64,000 nt of DNA, taken from the NCBI RefSeq assembly GCF_000170895.1, contig NZ_ABCS01000019.1:1-64000 (forward strand), written 5' to 3'. The DNA is from Plesiocystis pacifica SIR-1 (GTDB taxonomy: Bacteria; Myxococcota_A; Polyangia; Nannocystales; Nannocystaceae). The position numbers and the translations under genes were made by a program. The notes beneath the pieces were generated by a model. It did no database searches. It was given only the letters and a program-made list of their open reading frames with translations, and was not told the origin of the DNA. The number at the start of each line of letters is the position of its first letter. The first letter of the stretch is position 1. Below, piece after piece: positions 35,257-47,497 of this stretch.

Positions 35257-35951
35257 TGGGCGTGCGCAGCAAGTCCCTGGTCACCCTCGAGCGCAAGCTG
35301 ATCCGCTGCCGGGCGTGCGAGCGCCTCGTCGATTGGCGGGAAGAGGTCGCTGAGGTCAAGCGCGCGGCCTACCGCGACGAGGACTACTGGGGCCGCCCGG
35401 TCCCGGTCCCGGGCTTTGGCGATCCGCGCGCGCGCGTGCTGATCGTGGGCCTCGCGCCCGCGGCCCACGGCGCCAACCGGACCGGGCGCATGTTCACCGG
35501 CGACCGCTCCGGGGACTGGCTGTACCGGGCGATGCACGAGACCGGCTTCGCCAACCAGGCCAGCTCCGTGGCCCGGGGCGACGGCCTGGCGTTGACCGGC
35601 GCCTTCGTGACCTCCGTGGTCAAGTGCGCGCCGCCTGCCAACAAGCCGACCACCGCCGAGCGCGACGCCTGCATGCCCTGGGCCCACGAGGAGCTGCGCC
35701 TGCTCGACGCGGTGCGCGTGCTCGTGGCCCTGGGCGGTTTTGGGTGGGACGGAGCGCTGCGCCTGCTCGCCGCCAAGGGTCACCGGGTCAAGCCCAAGCC
35801 CAAATTTGGCCACGGCGCCGAGGCCCAGGTCGGGCCCTACGTGCTCCTGGGCAGCTACCACCCGAGCCAGCAGAACACCTTCACCAAGCGGTTGACCCGG
35901 CCGATGATCCGCGGCGTGTTCGAGCGCGCGCGGGAGCTGACGAGGGCGTAG
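35256..35951 (+). CDS. Family 5 (UdgB-type) uracil-DNA glycosylase
   Basis: A 231-residue DNA-repair enzyme. Cys18, Cys21, Cys124 and Cys139 are placed to bind a 4Fe-4S cluster, as in thermophilic UDG families 4/5. Motif A is GLAPAAHGANRTGRMFTGD (65-83), which lacks the acidic residue of family 4 and is the family 5 form. Motif B is LGSYHPSQQNTFT. It removes uracil and also hypoxanthine or other damaged bases from DNA. It overlaps the HAD gene by one base. Confidence 0.85.
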   Translation: MGVRSKSLVTLERKLIRCRACERLVDWREEVAEVKRAAYRDEDYWGRPVPVPGFGDPRARVLIVGLAPAAHGANRTGRMFTGDRSGDWLYRAMHETGFANQASSVARGDGLALTGAFVTSVVKCAPPANKPTTAERDACMPWAHEELRLLDAVRVLVALGGFGWDGALRLLAAKGHRVKPKPKFGHGAEAQVGPYVLLGSYHPSQQNTFTKRLTRPMIRGVFERARELTRA

Positions 35952-36029
35952 GCACTGTCAACCGTTCGTTGATGGTGTCTCAATCAAAACCAGCTGGTGC
36001 TCGAGCCGAGCGCCTGACACAGCAGCGAC

Positions 36030-36884
36030 ATGCCCGCGGCGCTCCGTCATCTCTCCATGTTCGCGCTGTTCGCCACGGCCTGCGCCGGCCCGGGGGCGAC
36101 CGCTTCGACGCCACCTTCCGGGCCACCTTCCGGGCCTCCTTCCACGGGGGGAGAGCTGGTGGTGCTCCCGGTCGCGGACGTCGAGTGGGGGCCGCTCAAC
36201 CCGGCTCGCGGTGACGCCAGCCCGCGCGCGGGGACGCTGTGGGGCGACCGGAACGCAGCGGGCGCGACGGGTTTCCTGGTCCGCTTCGTGGACGGCTTCG
36301 AGTCGCCGCCCCACATCCACAACGTCTCCTATCGCGGCGTGGTGATCCACGGTCGCGTGCACAACGACCACCCGGACGCCGAGGCGCTGTGGATGGGGAC
36401 GGGCTCTTTCTGGACGCAGCCGCTCGGGGCGGTGCACATCACCGCGGCCGCGGGGGAGGAGACCGTCGCCTACATCGAGATCGACGCGGGCCCCTACCTC
36501 GTCCGCCCCGTCGAGGACGCGCACGCGAGCGAGGAAGAGGCGATCAACGTGCCGGCCGAGGCGCTCGCGTGGCGGGAGCTCGACGGGGTCGAGCTCACCT
36601 CGCTGTGGGGCGACCCCAGCGGTGAGGAGGCGCGAGGCCTGCTCTTGCGTCTGCCCGCGGCCTCGACCACCGAGCTGGAGAGCAACGCGTCGAGCTTCCG
36701 CGTCGTCGTCATCGAAGGGTCGGTCGAGCACCGCCGTGAAGGTGCCGCTGACGGAGCCTCGCTCGCGCCCGGGAGCTCGATCGGCGCGACCGAGAGCGCG
36801 GCGCAGCTGACCTGCCGCGCCGAGGTCGACTGCACGCTCTACGTGCGCGCCGAGGGGGACCTCGACCTTCGCTCGCCCGACTGA
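36030..36884 (+). CDS. DUF4437-like cupin lipoprotein
   Basis: A 284-residue protein with a lipoprotein-type signal (FALFATAC). It holds two cupin barrels. The first (about 42-155) has [19 protein letters not shown], with two histidines placed to bind a metal. The second (about 180-280) has matching strands ([18 protein letters not shown]) but no histidine pair, so only the first can bind metal. The Gly/Pro repeat [12 protein letters not shown] follows the signal. Function of the family is unknown. Convergent with the sigma-factor gene after 3 bp. Confidence 0.75.
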   Translation: MPAALRHLSMFALFATACAGPGATASTPPSGPPSGPPSTGGELVVLPVADVEWGPLNPARGDASPRAGTLWGDRNAAGATGFLVRFVDGFESPPHIHNVSYRGVVIHGRVHNDHPDAEALWMGTGSFWTQPLGAVHITAAAGEETVAYIEIDAGPYLVRPVEDAHASEEEAINVPAEALAWRELDGVELTSLWGDPSGEEARGLLLRLPAASTTELESNASSFRVVVIEGSVEHRREGAADGASLAPGSSIGATESAAQLTCRAEVDCTLYVRAEGDLDLRSPD

Positions 36885-36887
36885 CCG

Positions 36888-37502
36888 TCAGGGCCCGACC
36901 CAGGTCGCGCGCAGGCCGTGGGCCCAGGCGTCGAGGCTGTCGCTGTCGCCGTCCTCGCCCGCGGCCCGGCTCTTCTCGCTCAGCTTGGCCATCTTGTCAC
37001 GCAGCGCGGCCCGGGCCCGGAACAGGCGGGTGCGCACCGTGGGCGCGGCGATCTCGAACACCTGGGCGAGGGCCTCGACGCTGACGTCCTCCCAGTAGTA
37101 GAGCTCGATGAGCAGCTGCTGCTCGAGGGGCAGGGTGCGCAGGGCGTCGAGCAGGAACAGCTTGCGCTCGTCGTTGACCAGGCGCGAGGGCGGCGAGGTG
37201 TTCATGTCGGCGAGGGACTTGTAGCTGAAGTCCACGTCCTTCTTGCCGATGTGCTTGCGCAGGTAGCGGTAGAGCTGGTTCCGCGCGATCGCAAACAGGT
37301 AGGTCCGGAAGCTCGCCTGCTTGCGGAACTTGTCCGCGTCGCGGGTGAGCTGCAGGAAGGTCGTCTGGACCAGGTCGTCGACGTCTTGGCCGAGCTTGTT
37401 CTCGAAGAAGCGGTTGACGCTCTCGAAGTGGCGCTGGAACAGTTGGTTGCCCGCGCTCCGATCGCCGTCTCGCCAGCGGTCGAGGAGATCAAAGTCGTCC
37501 AC
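36888..37502 (-). CDS. ECF-type RNA polymerase sigma factor
   Basis: A 204-residue sigma-70 family factor with only regions 2 and 4. Region 2: FQRHFESVNRFFENKLGQDVDDLVQTTF (about 22-49) and FRTYLFAIARNQLYRYLR. Region 4: LPLEQQLLIELYYWEDVSVEALAQVF and the recognition helix ending APTVRTRLFRARAALR. No anti-sigma gene is adjacent. Its start faces the start of a large Ser/Thr-kinase gene across a 144-bp gap, a pairing common in myxobacteria, where the kinase may control the factor. Confidence 0.85.
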   Translation of the reverse strand: MDDFDLLDRWRDGDRSAGNQLFQRHFESVNRFFENKLGQDVDDLVQTTFLQLTRDADKFRKQASFRTYLFAIARNQLYRYLRKHIGKKDVDFSYKSLADMNTSPPSRLVNDERKLFLLDALRTLPLEQQLLIELYYWEDVSVEALAQVFEIAAPTVRTRLFRARAALRDKMAKLSEKSRAAGEDGDSDSLDAWAHGLRATWVGP

Positions 37503-37646
37503 GCGGGGAAGCTAGCACTGTTCGAGGGGGCTCAGAATCTGTCTTGGGCGTGTCACGATCTGTGATGCGCTTGCGTTGTGGATTACACTCGCACGGCCGA
37601 AGGACCCCGGAGCGGGCGGGGCCGGCTGGTTCGGGGAACGATCGCC

Positions 37647-40538
<2,892 letters not shown>

Positions 40539-40605
40539 GAGCCCGGTGAACCGCCCACGAAAAAACCACTCAGCAGGGGCCGAGCGGTCTTCATGTCCGC
40601 CAAAT

Positions 40606-40727
40606 GACGCCCCCTTTGGGGGCGACCACAGGCCTTCTCGAAGGGACGAACACCATTGCCCACCGGCTCGAGCGGAGGAGCGGGCAGCGACGAAGCGTCC
40701 CCGGTACGAAGCGCCCGTGGGGGTAGG
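40606..40727. repeat. Dispersed repeat family D, copy 2
   Basis: About 120 bp that aligns with 20599-20727: an opening inverted repeat (CGCCCCC ... GGGGGCG), GACCACAGG, AAGGGACGAACACCATTGC, AGCGGAGGAGCGGGCAGCGA, and CGAAGCGTCCCC. It ends at the stop codon of the minus-strand ADYC lipoprotein gene, as copy 1 ends at the selA stop. It separates this gene from the convergent kinase gene. Confidence 0.8.
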
Positions 40728-41804
40728 TCAGAGCACTCGGTAGGACGCCATGTGGTAGTCGGCCGCGTCGAAGTCGTCGCAGGTCGGGAGCGTCCCGCAG
40801 TCCGCCTCGACGGCCGCGCGGTCGACGAGCCGCGGCGTGTTCAGGCAGGCCACGCCGTCGGGGGTCCACAGCGCCTCGAGCTCGACCTCGGTGTCGTCGA
40901 AGTTGTTCCAGCCCCACTCGTTTTGCCAGTACAGCGGCGTGCCCGGGTCGGTGTGGTTCTCGCCCTCGCAGTAGCGCGCGGTCAGCATGCGCATCATGAC
41001 CTCGTTTTGCTGGAGGTCGGGCTTGCCCTCCTCGCCGGGGGTGCCGGGGTGGTGGGGGTCGTAGCCCATCAGCACCTTCTTGGCGTAGGCGCCGCCCATG
41101 CAGCCCAGGGTCGCCCAGTCGAAGGGGTCCTCGACGTTCTCGATGGCCCGGCCGTACCAGTCGTAGCTCTCGCTTTGGACCAAGAGGCCCGCGGTCGAGT
41201 CGAGGTTGTCGAGGCCGAAGGAGTCGGGCCAGGGGTACTCGGCGCACAGCGGCTTGCGGTCTTCCTCGGGCTCGTCGGAGTCGCGGAAGGTGAAGGTGTA
41301 GGTCGAGTACTGGGCCTTGGGCGAGCTCCAGGTCTCGACGGCGTCGAGCTGGAAGCCGTCGACGTGGATGATGGTGCGCTCGCCCGTGGCCACGCCGTCT
41401 TCGACGTGGTCGAAGACCAGCTGGGAGCCGACGATCTCGTCGTTTTGCAGGGGCGGGTTGTCGCCGACCTGGAGCTCGAGGCGGTCGCGGAGCACCCGGA
41501 TCACGGCCTCGTCGCCCTCGGGGGTGATGGCGGTGACGAAGATCATGTTGGCGTTGGCGTCGACGCTGCGCGAGTCGAAGGAGAAGGCGCCCCCGATGTC
41601 GCTGTTGCTGCCGCACAGCTCGGGCGGGCAGTAGCCCACGCCGATGACGCGCTCGCGGAAGGTGTCGTCGCCGCCCGTGTCGCCGTCGTCGTCTTCGACG
41701 CAGCCGGCGAGGCTCAGGCCGAGGCCCAGGCACGCGGCGCCCACGACCCACAGGCGTCGGCGGAGAGAGGACGGAGTTTCGGGGTTGAGCACACTGTCGA
41801 GCAT
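40728..41804 (-). CDS. ADYC-type lipoprotein
   Basis: A 358-residue protein. Signal residues about 18-35 end in LGLSLAGC (lipobox). An acidic linker (DDDGDTGGDD) follows. The C-terminal part has the ADYC-domain features I know from myxobacterial proteins: DPFDWATLGCMGGAYAKKVLMGYDP, RMLTARYCEGENHTDPGTPLYW, and a last cysteine region CLNTPRLVDR. Many cysteines (about 8) suggest disulphides outside the cell. The molecular function is unknown. An alternative GTG start lies 6 nt upstream. Confidence 0.7.
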   Translation of the reverse strand: MLDSVLNPETPSSLRRRLWVVGAACLGLGLSLAGCVEDDDGDTGGDDTFRERVIGVGYCPPELCGSNSDIGGAFSFDSRSVDANANMIFVTAITPEGDEAVIRVLRDRLELQVGDNPPLQNDEIVGSQLVFDHVEDGVATGERTIIHVDGFQLDAVETWSSPKAQYSTYTFTFRDSDEPEEDRKPLCAEYPWPDSFGLDNLDSTAGLLVQSESYDWYGRAIENVEDPFDWATLGCMGGAYAKKVLMGYDPHHPGTPGEEGKPDLQQNEVMMRMLTARYCEGENHTDPGTPLYWQNEWGWNNFDDTEVELEALWTPDGVACLNTPRLVDRAAVEADCGTLPTCDDFDAADYHMASYRVL

Positions 41805-42130
41805 GGTCACGCTCAGATAGGTAAGCCAAGGCAGCCCGCGTTCCAGGACGTCACGCGGAGCGAGCTCACGGCCTCGAAGGGGGGACTCGACCCGGGGTCG
41901 GGAGGTGCTCGCGCGTTCGAGTTCAATTGCGGTGGGATGGCACTGGTTCGTCGCGGAGTGCGTTTGGAGTCGCGGCGTCGAAGCAGAGCCATTTTGGGCA
42001 AAAACGGGCTCTTCTCGGCGCCAGATCCGTGTTTGGAGCTTGGTCACGCCTCGCGTTCGAGGACCTCGAAGTTTTTCGGGAACGCCAACGGGGGTGGCCG
42101 CCCTACCGAGTCGTTCGAGGACGCCACGAC
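41805..42130. other. Gene-free 326-bp divergent gap
   Basis: It lies between the divergent starts of the ADYC lipoprotein and the HEAT protein and should contain both promoters. I see an inverted repeat AGAGCC ... GGGCTCT (about 41987-42014) around an AT-richer centre, but no clear promoter boxes. Confidence 0.4.
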
Positions 42131-44203
42131 ATGAACGCCGCCAAGCCCAACTCCTCCTCCTCCGCCCGCTCTGAGGCCCGGAATTTCGCCAACCCCCGAC
42201 TCGTCGTCGGGGCCAGCGTGCTCGCCCTCGGGCTCGGCGTATACGGCATGTCCGTCCTCGGGAGCTCGGACTCGAGCTCCGAAGACGGCGCTGGCTCCGA
42301 GCGCGCGACCCTCGAGGCCCCGCGCGTGAAGGGGACCTTCGCAGGGAGCGCAGGCGGCTCGGCGCTGCCTTGCAGCTTCGAGGTCGGGACCCAGATGGGC
42401 TACGACATCCACACCCAGACGCGGGTCGAGATCGACTTTGGGGAGACCGTCGCCGAGGTCCAAAGCTCGCTCTCGAACCAGCAGCAGCAGGGCACGCGGG
42501 CCGACATCGACGCGGACGCCGCTCAGATCCACGAGGTCGAGCAGGACTGGCACATGGACCTGGTCGCCGTCGCGGCCGAGGACGACGGCGGCACCGTGTT
42601 CGCCGCGCGCATCCGCGACCGGGGCATGGTCGCAAAGACCGAGGAGGGCGGCTCCAAGCCCGAGCCCTCGGCGAACCTGGACGACACCTTCCTGATCCGC
42701 GTCGACGGTCGCTGCGGCGTCAAAGAGTACGGCTGGCGCACCGAGGGCGACCTCGAGGCCACGCGCCAGCAGCAGATCCTCGTCGGCGGCCTGGGCTTTT
42801 GGGCCCCGCGCTCGTTGGCCAAGTCCAACAGCTACAGCGGGAACAATTTCGACAACACGGGGCGCTACGACGCCGTCTACGAGTACGACGGCGAGGGCAA
42901 GCTAAAGGGCACGGTCCGCAGCTTTGGCCAAAACCCGATGCGCGGCTCCTCGGCCAGGGCCGTCCAGTTCGCGCCCGTCGAGATGACCGTGGTCGACTCG
43001 AGCATCGAGGCCGAGCTCGCGCCGGGGGTGTGGTTCGAGAGCCTGAGCAACTTCCGCGACCTCGAGCTGAGCTTCGGCGACAGCCCCTTCGGCGCCCACC
43101 TGCGCGCCACGACGGCCAAGACCGGGCGCTTCGAGAGCTTCTCGCCCGCCGTCGAGCTCGACGACGGCGGCTGGAGCTGGGGCATCGCCCCGCCGGCGCG
43201 CGTGGATCAGAGCGAGAACTTCGACCCCGAGCTCGTCGGCGTGCCCATGGCCGACGTCGTCGACCGCTACCGCGAGCTCATCGAGGCCGGCAAGGGCGTC
43301 GGGGACTACGGCGCCATGTTGACCGAGTGGCTGCGTGCCAACCCCGGGGAGACCGGGGCCCTCGTCGCCATGCTCGAGGCCGGGGAGTTCGACGGCGAAG
43401 ATCTGGCGCGCATGGGTGTGTTCTACGCCCTGGGCAACGCCAACACCGACGCGGCCAAGGACGGGCTGACCACGCTGCTGCGCGGGGAGAGCGTGCGCAA
43501 CCAGATCGCGGCGGCCCACGCCATGAGCATGGTCGACTCGCCGCGGGTCGAGATGCTCGACATCGTGGTCGAGGGCGCGCTCGACGAGGCGATGCACCCC
43601 ATCGAGCGAGGCACCATGGCGCTGGCCCTGGGCGCGGTCGCCCAGCACACGGCGACCAGCGACCCCGCCATCGCCGCCCAGGCTCGGGAGACCATCCACG
43701 GCTGGCTCGACGCCCCCGCCGACGACGAGCAGCTCGGCCACGCCCTGGCCGCGGCTGGCAACGCGGGCCACGACGAGTTCGGCGACGCCGTCGGCCGCTA
43801 CCTCGACCACGAGAGCCCCAAGATCCGCTCGACGGCGACCAAGGCCATGCGCCAGATGTCCCCCGAGGAGGCCTTCCCGCGGCTCGAGACGCCCATGGTC
43901 GACGAAGACCGGGTCGTGCGCACGCAGGCCTTCGAGACCGCCGCGACCGTGGCCCGGGCGGGCGATGCGGCGCCGAGCGAGGCCCTCGTCGATCTGGCCT
44001 CGAGCTCCCTGGGCGCCGAGTCCCAGGCCGAGCGCCGCGCCGCCATGGCGCTGATCGGTGAGGCGGCCAAGCGCGGGAGCGAGGACGCCGGGGTGATCCT
44101 CGACGACCACCTGCGCGCCCAGCTCGACCGCGAGAACGTCGACCCCAAGGCCCTGGCCGCCATCGGCCGCAACATGGGGGGCCGCTGGGTCGCCAAGCGC
44201 TGA
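42131..44203 (+). CDS. HEAT-repeat protein with N-terminal beta domain (membrane-anchored)
   Basis: A 690-residue protein. A cytoplasmic Ser-rich start is followed by one membrane or signal-anchor segment (about 24-45). Residues about 65-360 are rich in beta-strands (VRVEIDFGE-type repeats, a Gln-rich stretch SSLSNQQQQG). Residues about 370-680 are alpha-helical with HEAT-like repeats, each of about 30 residues (for example LGHALAAAGNAGHDEFGDAV, SPKIRSTATKAMRQMSPEEA). Beta-rich lipid-contact domain followed by a helical arch is the layout of vitellogenin-type lipid carriers; this is inference. A strong terminator follows. Confidence 0.7.
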   Translation: MNAAKPNSSSSARSEARNFANPRLVVGASVLALGLGVYGMSVLGSSDSSSEDGAGSERATLEAPRVKGTFAGSAGGSALPCSFEVGTQMGYDIHTQTRVEIDFGETVAEVQSSLSNQQQQGTRADIDADAAQIHEVEQDWHMDLVAVAAEDDGGTVFAARIRDRGMVAKTEEGGSKPEPSANLDDTFLIRVDGRCGVKEYGWRTEGDLEATRQQQILVGGLGFWAPRSLAKSNSYSGNNFDNTGRYDAVYEYDGEGKLKGTVRSFGQNPMRGSSARAVQFAPVEMTVVDSSIEAELAPGVWFESLSNFRDLELSFGDSPFGAHLRATTAKTGRFESFSPAVELDDGGWSWGIAPPARVDQSENFDPELVGVPMADVVDRYRELIEAGKGVGDYGAMLTEWLRANPGETGALVAMLEAGEFDGEDLARMGVFYALGNANTDAAKDGLTTLLRGESVRNQIAAAHAMSMVDSPRVEMLDIVVEGALDEAMHPIERGTMALALGAVAQHTATSDPAIAAQARETIHGWLDAPADDEQLGHALAAAGNAGHDEFGDAVGRYLDHESPKIRSTATKAMRQMSPEEAFPRLETPMVDEDRVVRTQAFETAATVARAGDAAPSEALVDLASSSLGAESQAERRAAMALIGEAAKRGSEDAGVILDDHLRAQLDRENVDPKALAAIGRNMGGRWVAKR

Positions 44204-44231
44204 ACCTCCCTTTCGTTTCCGTACCTGCCTC

Positions 44232-44265
44232 GAGCGCCCGGCGATTGTGCCGGGCGCTCTTTTTT
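44232..44265 (+). terminator. Strong Rho-independent terminator
   Basis: GAGCGCCCGGC (44232-44242) pairs perfectly with GCCGGGCGCTC (44249-44259) across a 6-nt loop and is followed by six T. It lies 28 nt after the HEAT gene stop. Confidence 0.9.
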
Positions 44266-44445
44266 GTGTTCGGCACTGGCTTCATCCGGGGCTGTGAGCC
44301 GACGCGTTCCCCAAAAAATGCAGGTTTCCCGCCGACACCGACGAGAGCTTCGTCGCGCAAAAACAATCGCTTTTTCGAGGAACGAAGTCCGAGGTCCCGG
44401 GCCTACCGGTTGCGAAGAGAGGGCAGCGCCCTCGGGACCTGGACC

Positions 44446-47370
44446 ATGAACACCAAGAAGATCCTTTCCATCGCCCTTCCCCTGACCCTCCCCGTCCTGG
44501 CCACCGCGTGTGGCGACGCGGAGTCGGCCAGCCAGGACGACCTACGCAGCGATCGCATCGACGTGACCAGCCTCGAGCTCAGCTCCGAGGGGGCCATCTA
44601 CCTCAACCATCCCGTCCGCGTGACCGTGGCCGGCACCACCTCCGGCACGGCCTACGAGACGGACCTGCTCGTCGGCATGCGGACCCTCGACGGGGCCGCC
44701 GGCTGCGTGCTCGGCTCGATGCCGGCGCAGCACGACGCCGAGGGCGAGACCGTCGCCTTCGAGCAAAAGGCCGAGTTCGTGCTCCACAACGAGTGCTTCC
44801 AGCTCGCCGGCCGCGACGACGTCGAGATGTTCACCTCCTTCGACCCGTGGAACAAGCTCGGCGACCGCGACGCGATCGTGCCCGGCGTGTCCGAGGACAG
44901 CCCGCTGGCCTCCGGCGAGGGCATGGAGCTGTTCCACATCGTCGCCGCCTCGGCCCTGAGCGCGGAGGGCTGCGAGTCCTGCGAGACCGTCTACAGCGTC
45001 AACGACAACCCCGGCTACGACGCCCAGCTCGAGTCCCTCGGCCTCGACACCGTCGTCGCGGTGGTCGGCGTGACCAACGAGGAGGGCGAGACCCCCGAGC
45101 TCGGCGAGGCGCCGCACTTCTCGATCTCGGCCGACTCCCGCGTGACCGGCCTCGACCAGGGCCAGGGCCTCGCCGACGGCCTGCTCCGGCTGAACCACCG
45201 CATCCGCCCGCTCGGCTCGAGCGAGGACGGCCTGCCCCTGACCCGCCTCGAGGATCGGCTCGACGGGGTGCCCACGGCCCGCGAGGTGTCCGTCGAGAGC
45301 TACGGCCTCGTGTCCAACACCGACTCGCTCTACATCGAGGGCCAGGCCCTCGAGGCCATCGCCGAGGGCAGCTGGGCCGACGTCGAGGAGTTCGAGGTCG
45401 TCAGCTGCCTCGAGGCCGACTTCGACCAGGCCATCTACGGCGCCGACGGTGAGCTCGAGCCCCGGGCCAACGACTGCGGCGCCATCCCGGTCGTCGTCGT
45501 CCGCCAGACCGTCGAGGCCGCCGAGGCCCTCGCCGCGGAGCAGCTCGCCGGCGCGGCCAAGTCCAACGGCGCCGACGTGTGGGAGCAGAGCTGGACCTCC
45601 GCCAGCAAGTGGGGCGGCTTCGCCAACTCGGGCATGACCTTCAAGACCTGGCTCGAGAACTCGAGCACGGACTTCCCGACGACCACCGAGGGCGGCATCG
45701 AGGTCTACAGCGCGGGCTCTTGGTTCGAGGCGGGCGTCGACTCTTACGCCACCGTGTTCGGCCAGAACGTCAACCTCGTCGACATCTACGGCACCTTCAT
45801 CGCCTACGACTGGGGCGGCGGCGGCGTGGCCATGGGCGCGCAGATCTTCGTGACCGAGATCATCCCGGAGTTCGAGCTGCAGATCGCCGACGGCCAGCTC
45901 GTCAGCCTCAACGACATGCTGTCCCTCGCGGGCGTCGAGACGGACCTGGGCCTGAGCAAGAAGTGGATGCTCGCGGGCATCGGCTTCGACGACGGCTGCG
46001 GCTCGGTCACGGCCGGCGTGTGGGTCGAGAGCACCCTGGGCATCAACGGCGACGAGACCGGCATCACCCCCTACGTCACGCCCCGCGGCGTCAAGGTCGA
46101 GGGCACCTTCCAGCCCTACTTCAACATCGCGGCCAAGGGCGGCGTCGAGGTCAACTACGGCGGCTGGCTGTGGGGCAGCCTGATCGCCACCCTCAACCTC
46201 CTCGACCTCCAGGTGCCCTTCAACGCCGGCGTCGAGTTCCAGAACTTCGACGTCCTCAACGCCCAGCGCATCGTGTTCAACCAGGACGCGGGCGCCCAGA
46301 TCACGACCCTGTCCGGGGACATCTCGTTCAGCATCGGCTACAAGTTCGGTTGGCCGCTGTGCTGGAAGCCCAAGGGCTGCACCGGCGAGCACAACCACAC
46401 CATCGCCGAGTGGGCCGGGCTGAGCAGCTACGCGCCCTTCTTCACGGCCACCCAGGCGCTGAACTTCGGCGACCACATGCCCTCGAGCTCGACGTGGTGC
46501 AACAACAACGAGACCCTCCACGAGGGCGACTTCAACGGCGACGGGCACCAGGACTGGATGTGCCACGGGACCAACAACGGCGGCCGCTGGCTCGACTACA
46601 ACAACGGCTCGAACGGCTTCGGCGGGACCGAGTACACCGCGAGCAGCTGGTGCTCGAACGGCTCGCTCTTCCTCACCGGTGACTTCAACGGCGACGGCCG
46701 CGACGACACCTTGTGCGACAACGGCAGCGCCAAGGTCATCGACTACGCCGACGCCAACGGCCAGTTCCAGGGGACCGACTGGTCGATCAGCAGCGGCTGG
46801 TGCCACCACGACGGCGCGAGCATCATCGTCGACGACTTCAACGCCGACGGGAAGGACGACCTGCTGTGCCGCGACCGCGACGGCAAGCGCTGGCTCGACT
46901 ACGCCGACCAAAACGGCCAGTTCGGCGGGACCGACTGGCACGGGGCCAACGGCGTCCAGCTGCCCTTCCGCCGCACCAAGCTGCGCACCCCCGGCAACGT
47001 CTACGTCCTCAACACCGTGGGCGGCCTCGGTCAGACCTCGGACAAGCAGGCCAACATCCTGACCAACCCCGACCAGGCCGAGTGGGTGTTCGAGGAGTAC
47101 GCCGGCTACTACCGCATCCGCAACGCGGGCGACGGCACCTACCTGCACACCGAGACCGGCGCGCTCCAGGCCAACAACAGCATCTGGAACTCGGCCCACA
47201 GCAACCACTGGAGCCTGGTCAAGGTCGGCAACGCCAGCGCCACGACCTACCGCGTCCGCAACCGCCACACCGGCAAGTACCTGCGCCGCGACGGCTACGG
47301 CGGCACCGAGGTGTCCTCGAACGCCGACGGCGGGACCCTCTGGGACCTCGACGGCAGCTTCTTCCGCTAG
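44446..47370 (+). CDS. Secreted FG-GAP / ricin-lectin lipoprotein
   Basis: A 974-residue protein. Residues 1-22 are a lipoprotein signal (VLATAC). The first 680 residues form one or two large beta-rich domains of no family I recognise, with regularly spaced Cys and Gly/Trp (DWGGGGVAMGAQIF, WLWGSLIATLNLLDLQV). Residues about 695-840 contain three FG-GAP/VCBS-like repeats with calcium-type loops: DFNGDGHQD, DFNGDGRDD and DFNADGKDD. Residues about 845-974 are a ricin-type beta-trefoil lectin. Adhesion to cells or polysaccharide is likely. A glycosidase follows in the same direction. Confidence 0.75.
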   Translation: MNTKKILSIALPLTLPVLATACGDAESASQDDLRSDRIDVTSLELSSEGAIYLNHPVRVTVAGTTSGTAYETDLLVGMRTLDGAAGCVLGSMPAQHDAEGETVAFEQKAEFVLHNECFQLAGRDDVEMFTSFDPWNKLGDRDAIVPGVSEDSPLASGEGMELFHIVAASALSAEGCESCETVYSVNDNPGYDAQLESLGLDTVVAVVGVTNEEGETPELGEAPHFSISADSRVTGLDQGQGLADGLLRLNHRIRPLGSSEDGLPLTRLEDRLDGVPTAREVSVESYGLVSNTDSLYIEGQALEAIAEGSWADVEEFEVVSCLEADFDQAIYGADGELEPRANDCGAIPVVVVRQTVEAAEALAAEQLAGAAKSNGADVWEQSWTSASKWGGFANSGMTFKTWLENSSTDFPTTTEGGIEVYSAGSWFEAGVDSYATVFGQNVNLVDIYGTFIAYDWGGGGVAMGAQIFVTEIIPEFELQIADGQLVSLNDMLSLAGVETDLGLSKKWMLAGIGFDDGCGSVTAGVWVESTLGINGDETGITPYVTPRGVKVEGTFQPYFNIAAKGGVEVNYGGWLWGSLIATLNLLDLQVPFNAGVEFQNFDVLNAQRIVFNQDAGAQITTLSGDISFSIGYKFGWPLCWKPKGCTGEHNHTIAEWAGLSSYAPFFTATQALNFGDHMPSSSTWCNNNETLHEGDFNGDGHQDWMCHGTNNGGRWLDYNNGSNGFGGTEYTASSWCSNGSLFLTGDFNGDGRDDTLCDNGSAKVIDYADANGQFQGTDWSISSGWCHHDGASIIVDDFNADGKDDLLCRDRDGKRWLDYADQNGQFGGTDWHGANGVQLPFRRTKLRTPGNVYVLNTVGGLGQTSDKQANILTNPDQAEWVFEEYAGYYRIRNAGDGTYLHTETGALQANNSIWNSAHSNHWSLVKVGNASATTYRVRNRHTGKYLRRDGYGGTEVSSNADGGTLWDLDGSFFR

Positions 47371-47497
47371 TCGTCAGCCCCAATGCGCGCGAGCCCGCGG
47401 CGGTCTTCGGACCCCGCGGGTTCGCCCTTTTGGTGGCTCTGGGGGACGCGGCAGGAAAGTTCATCCCAGATCGGGCCCGCGGCGCCACGGGGCAGTG

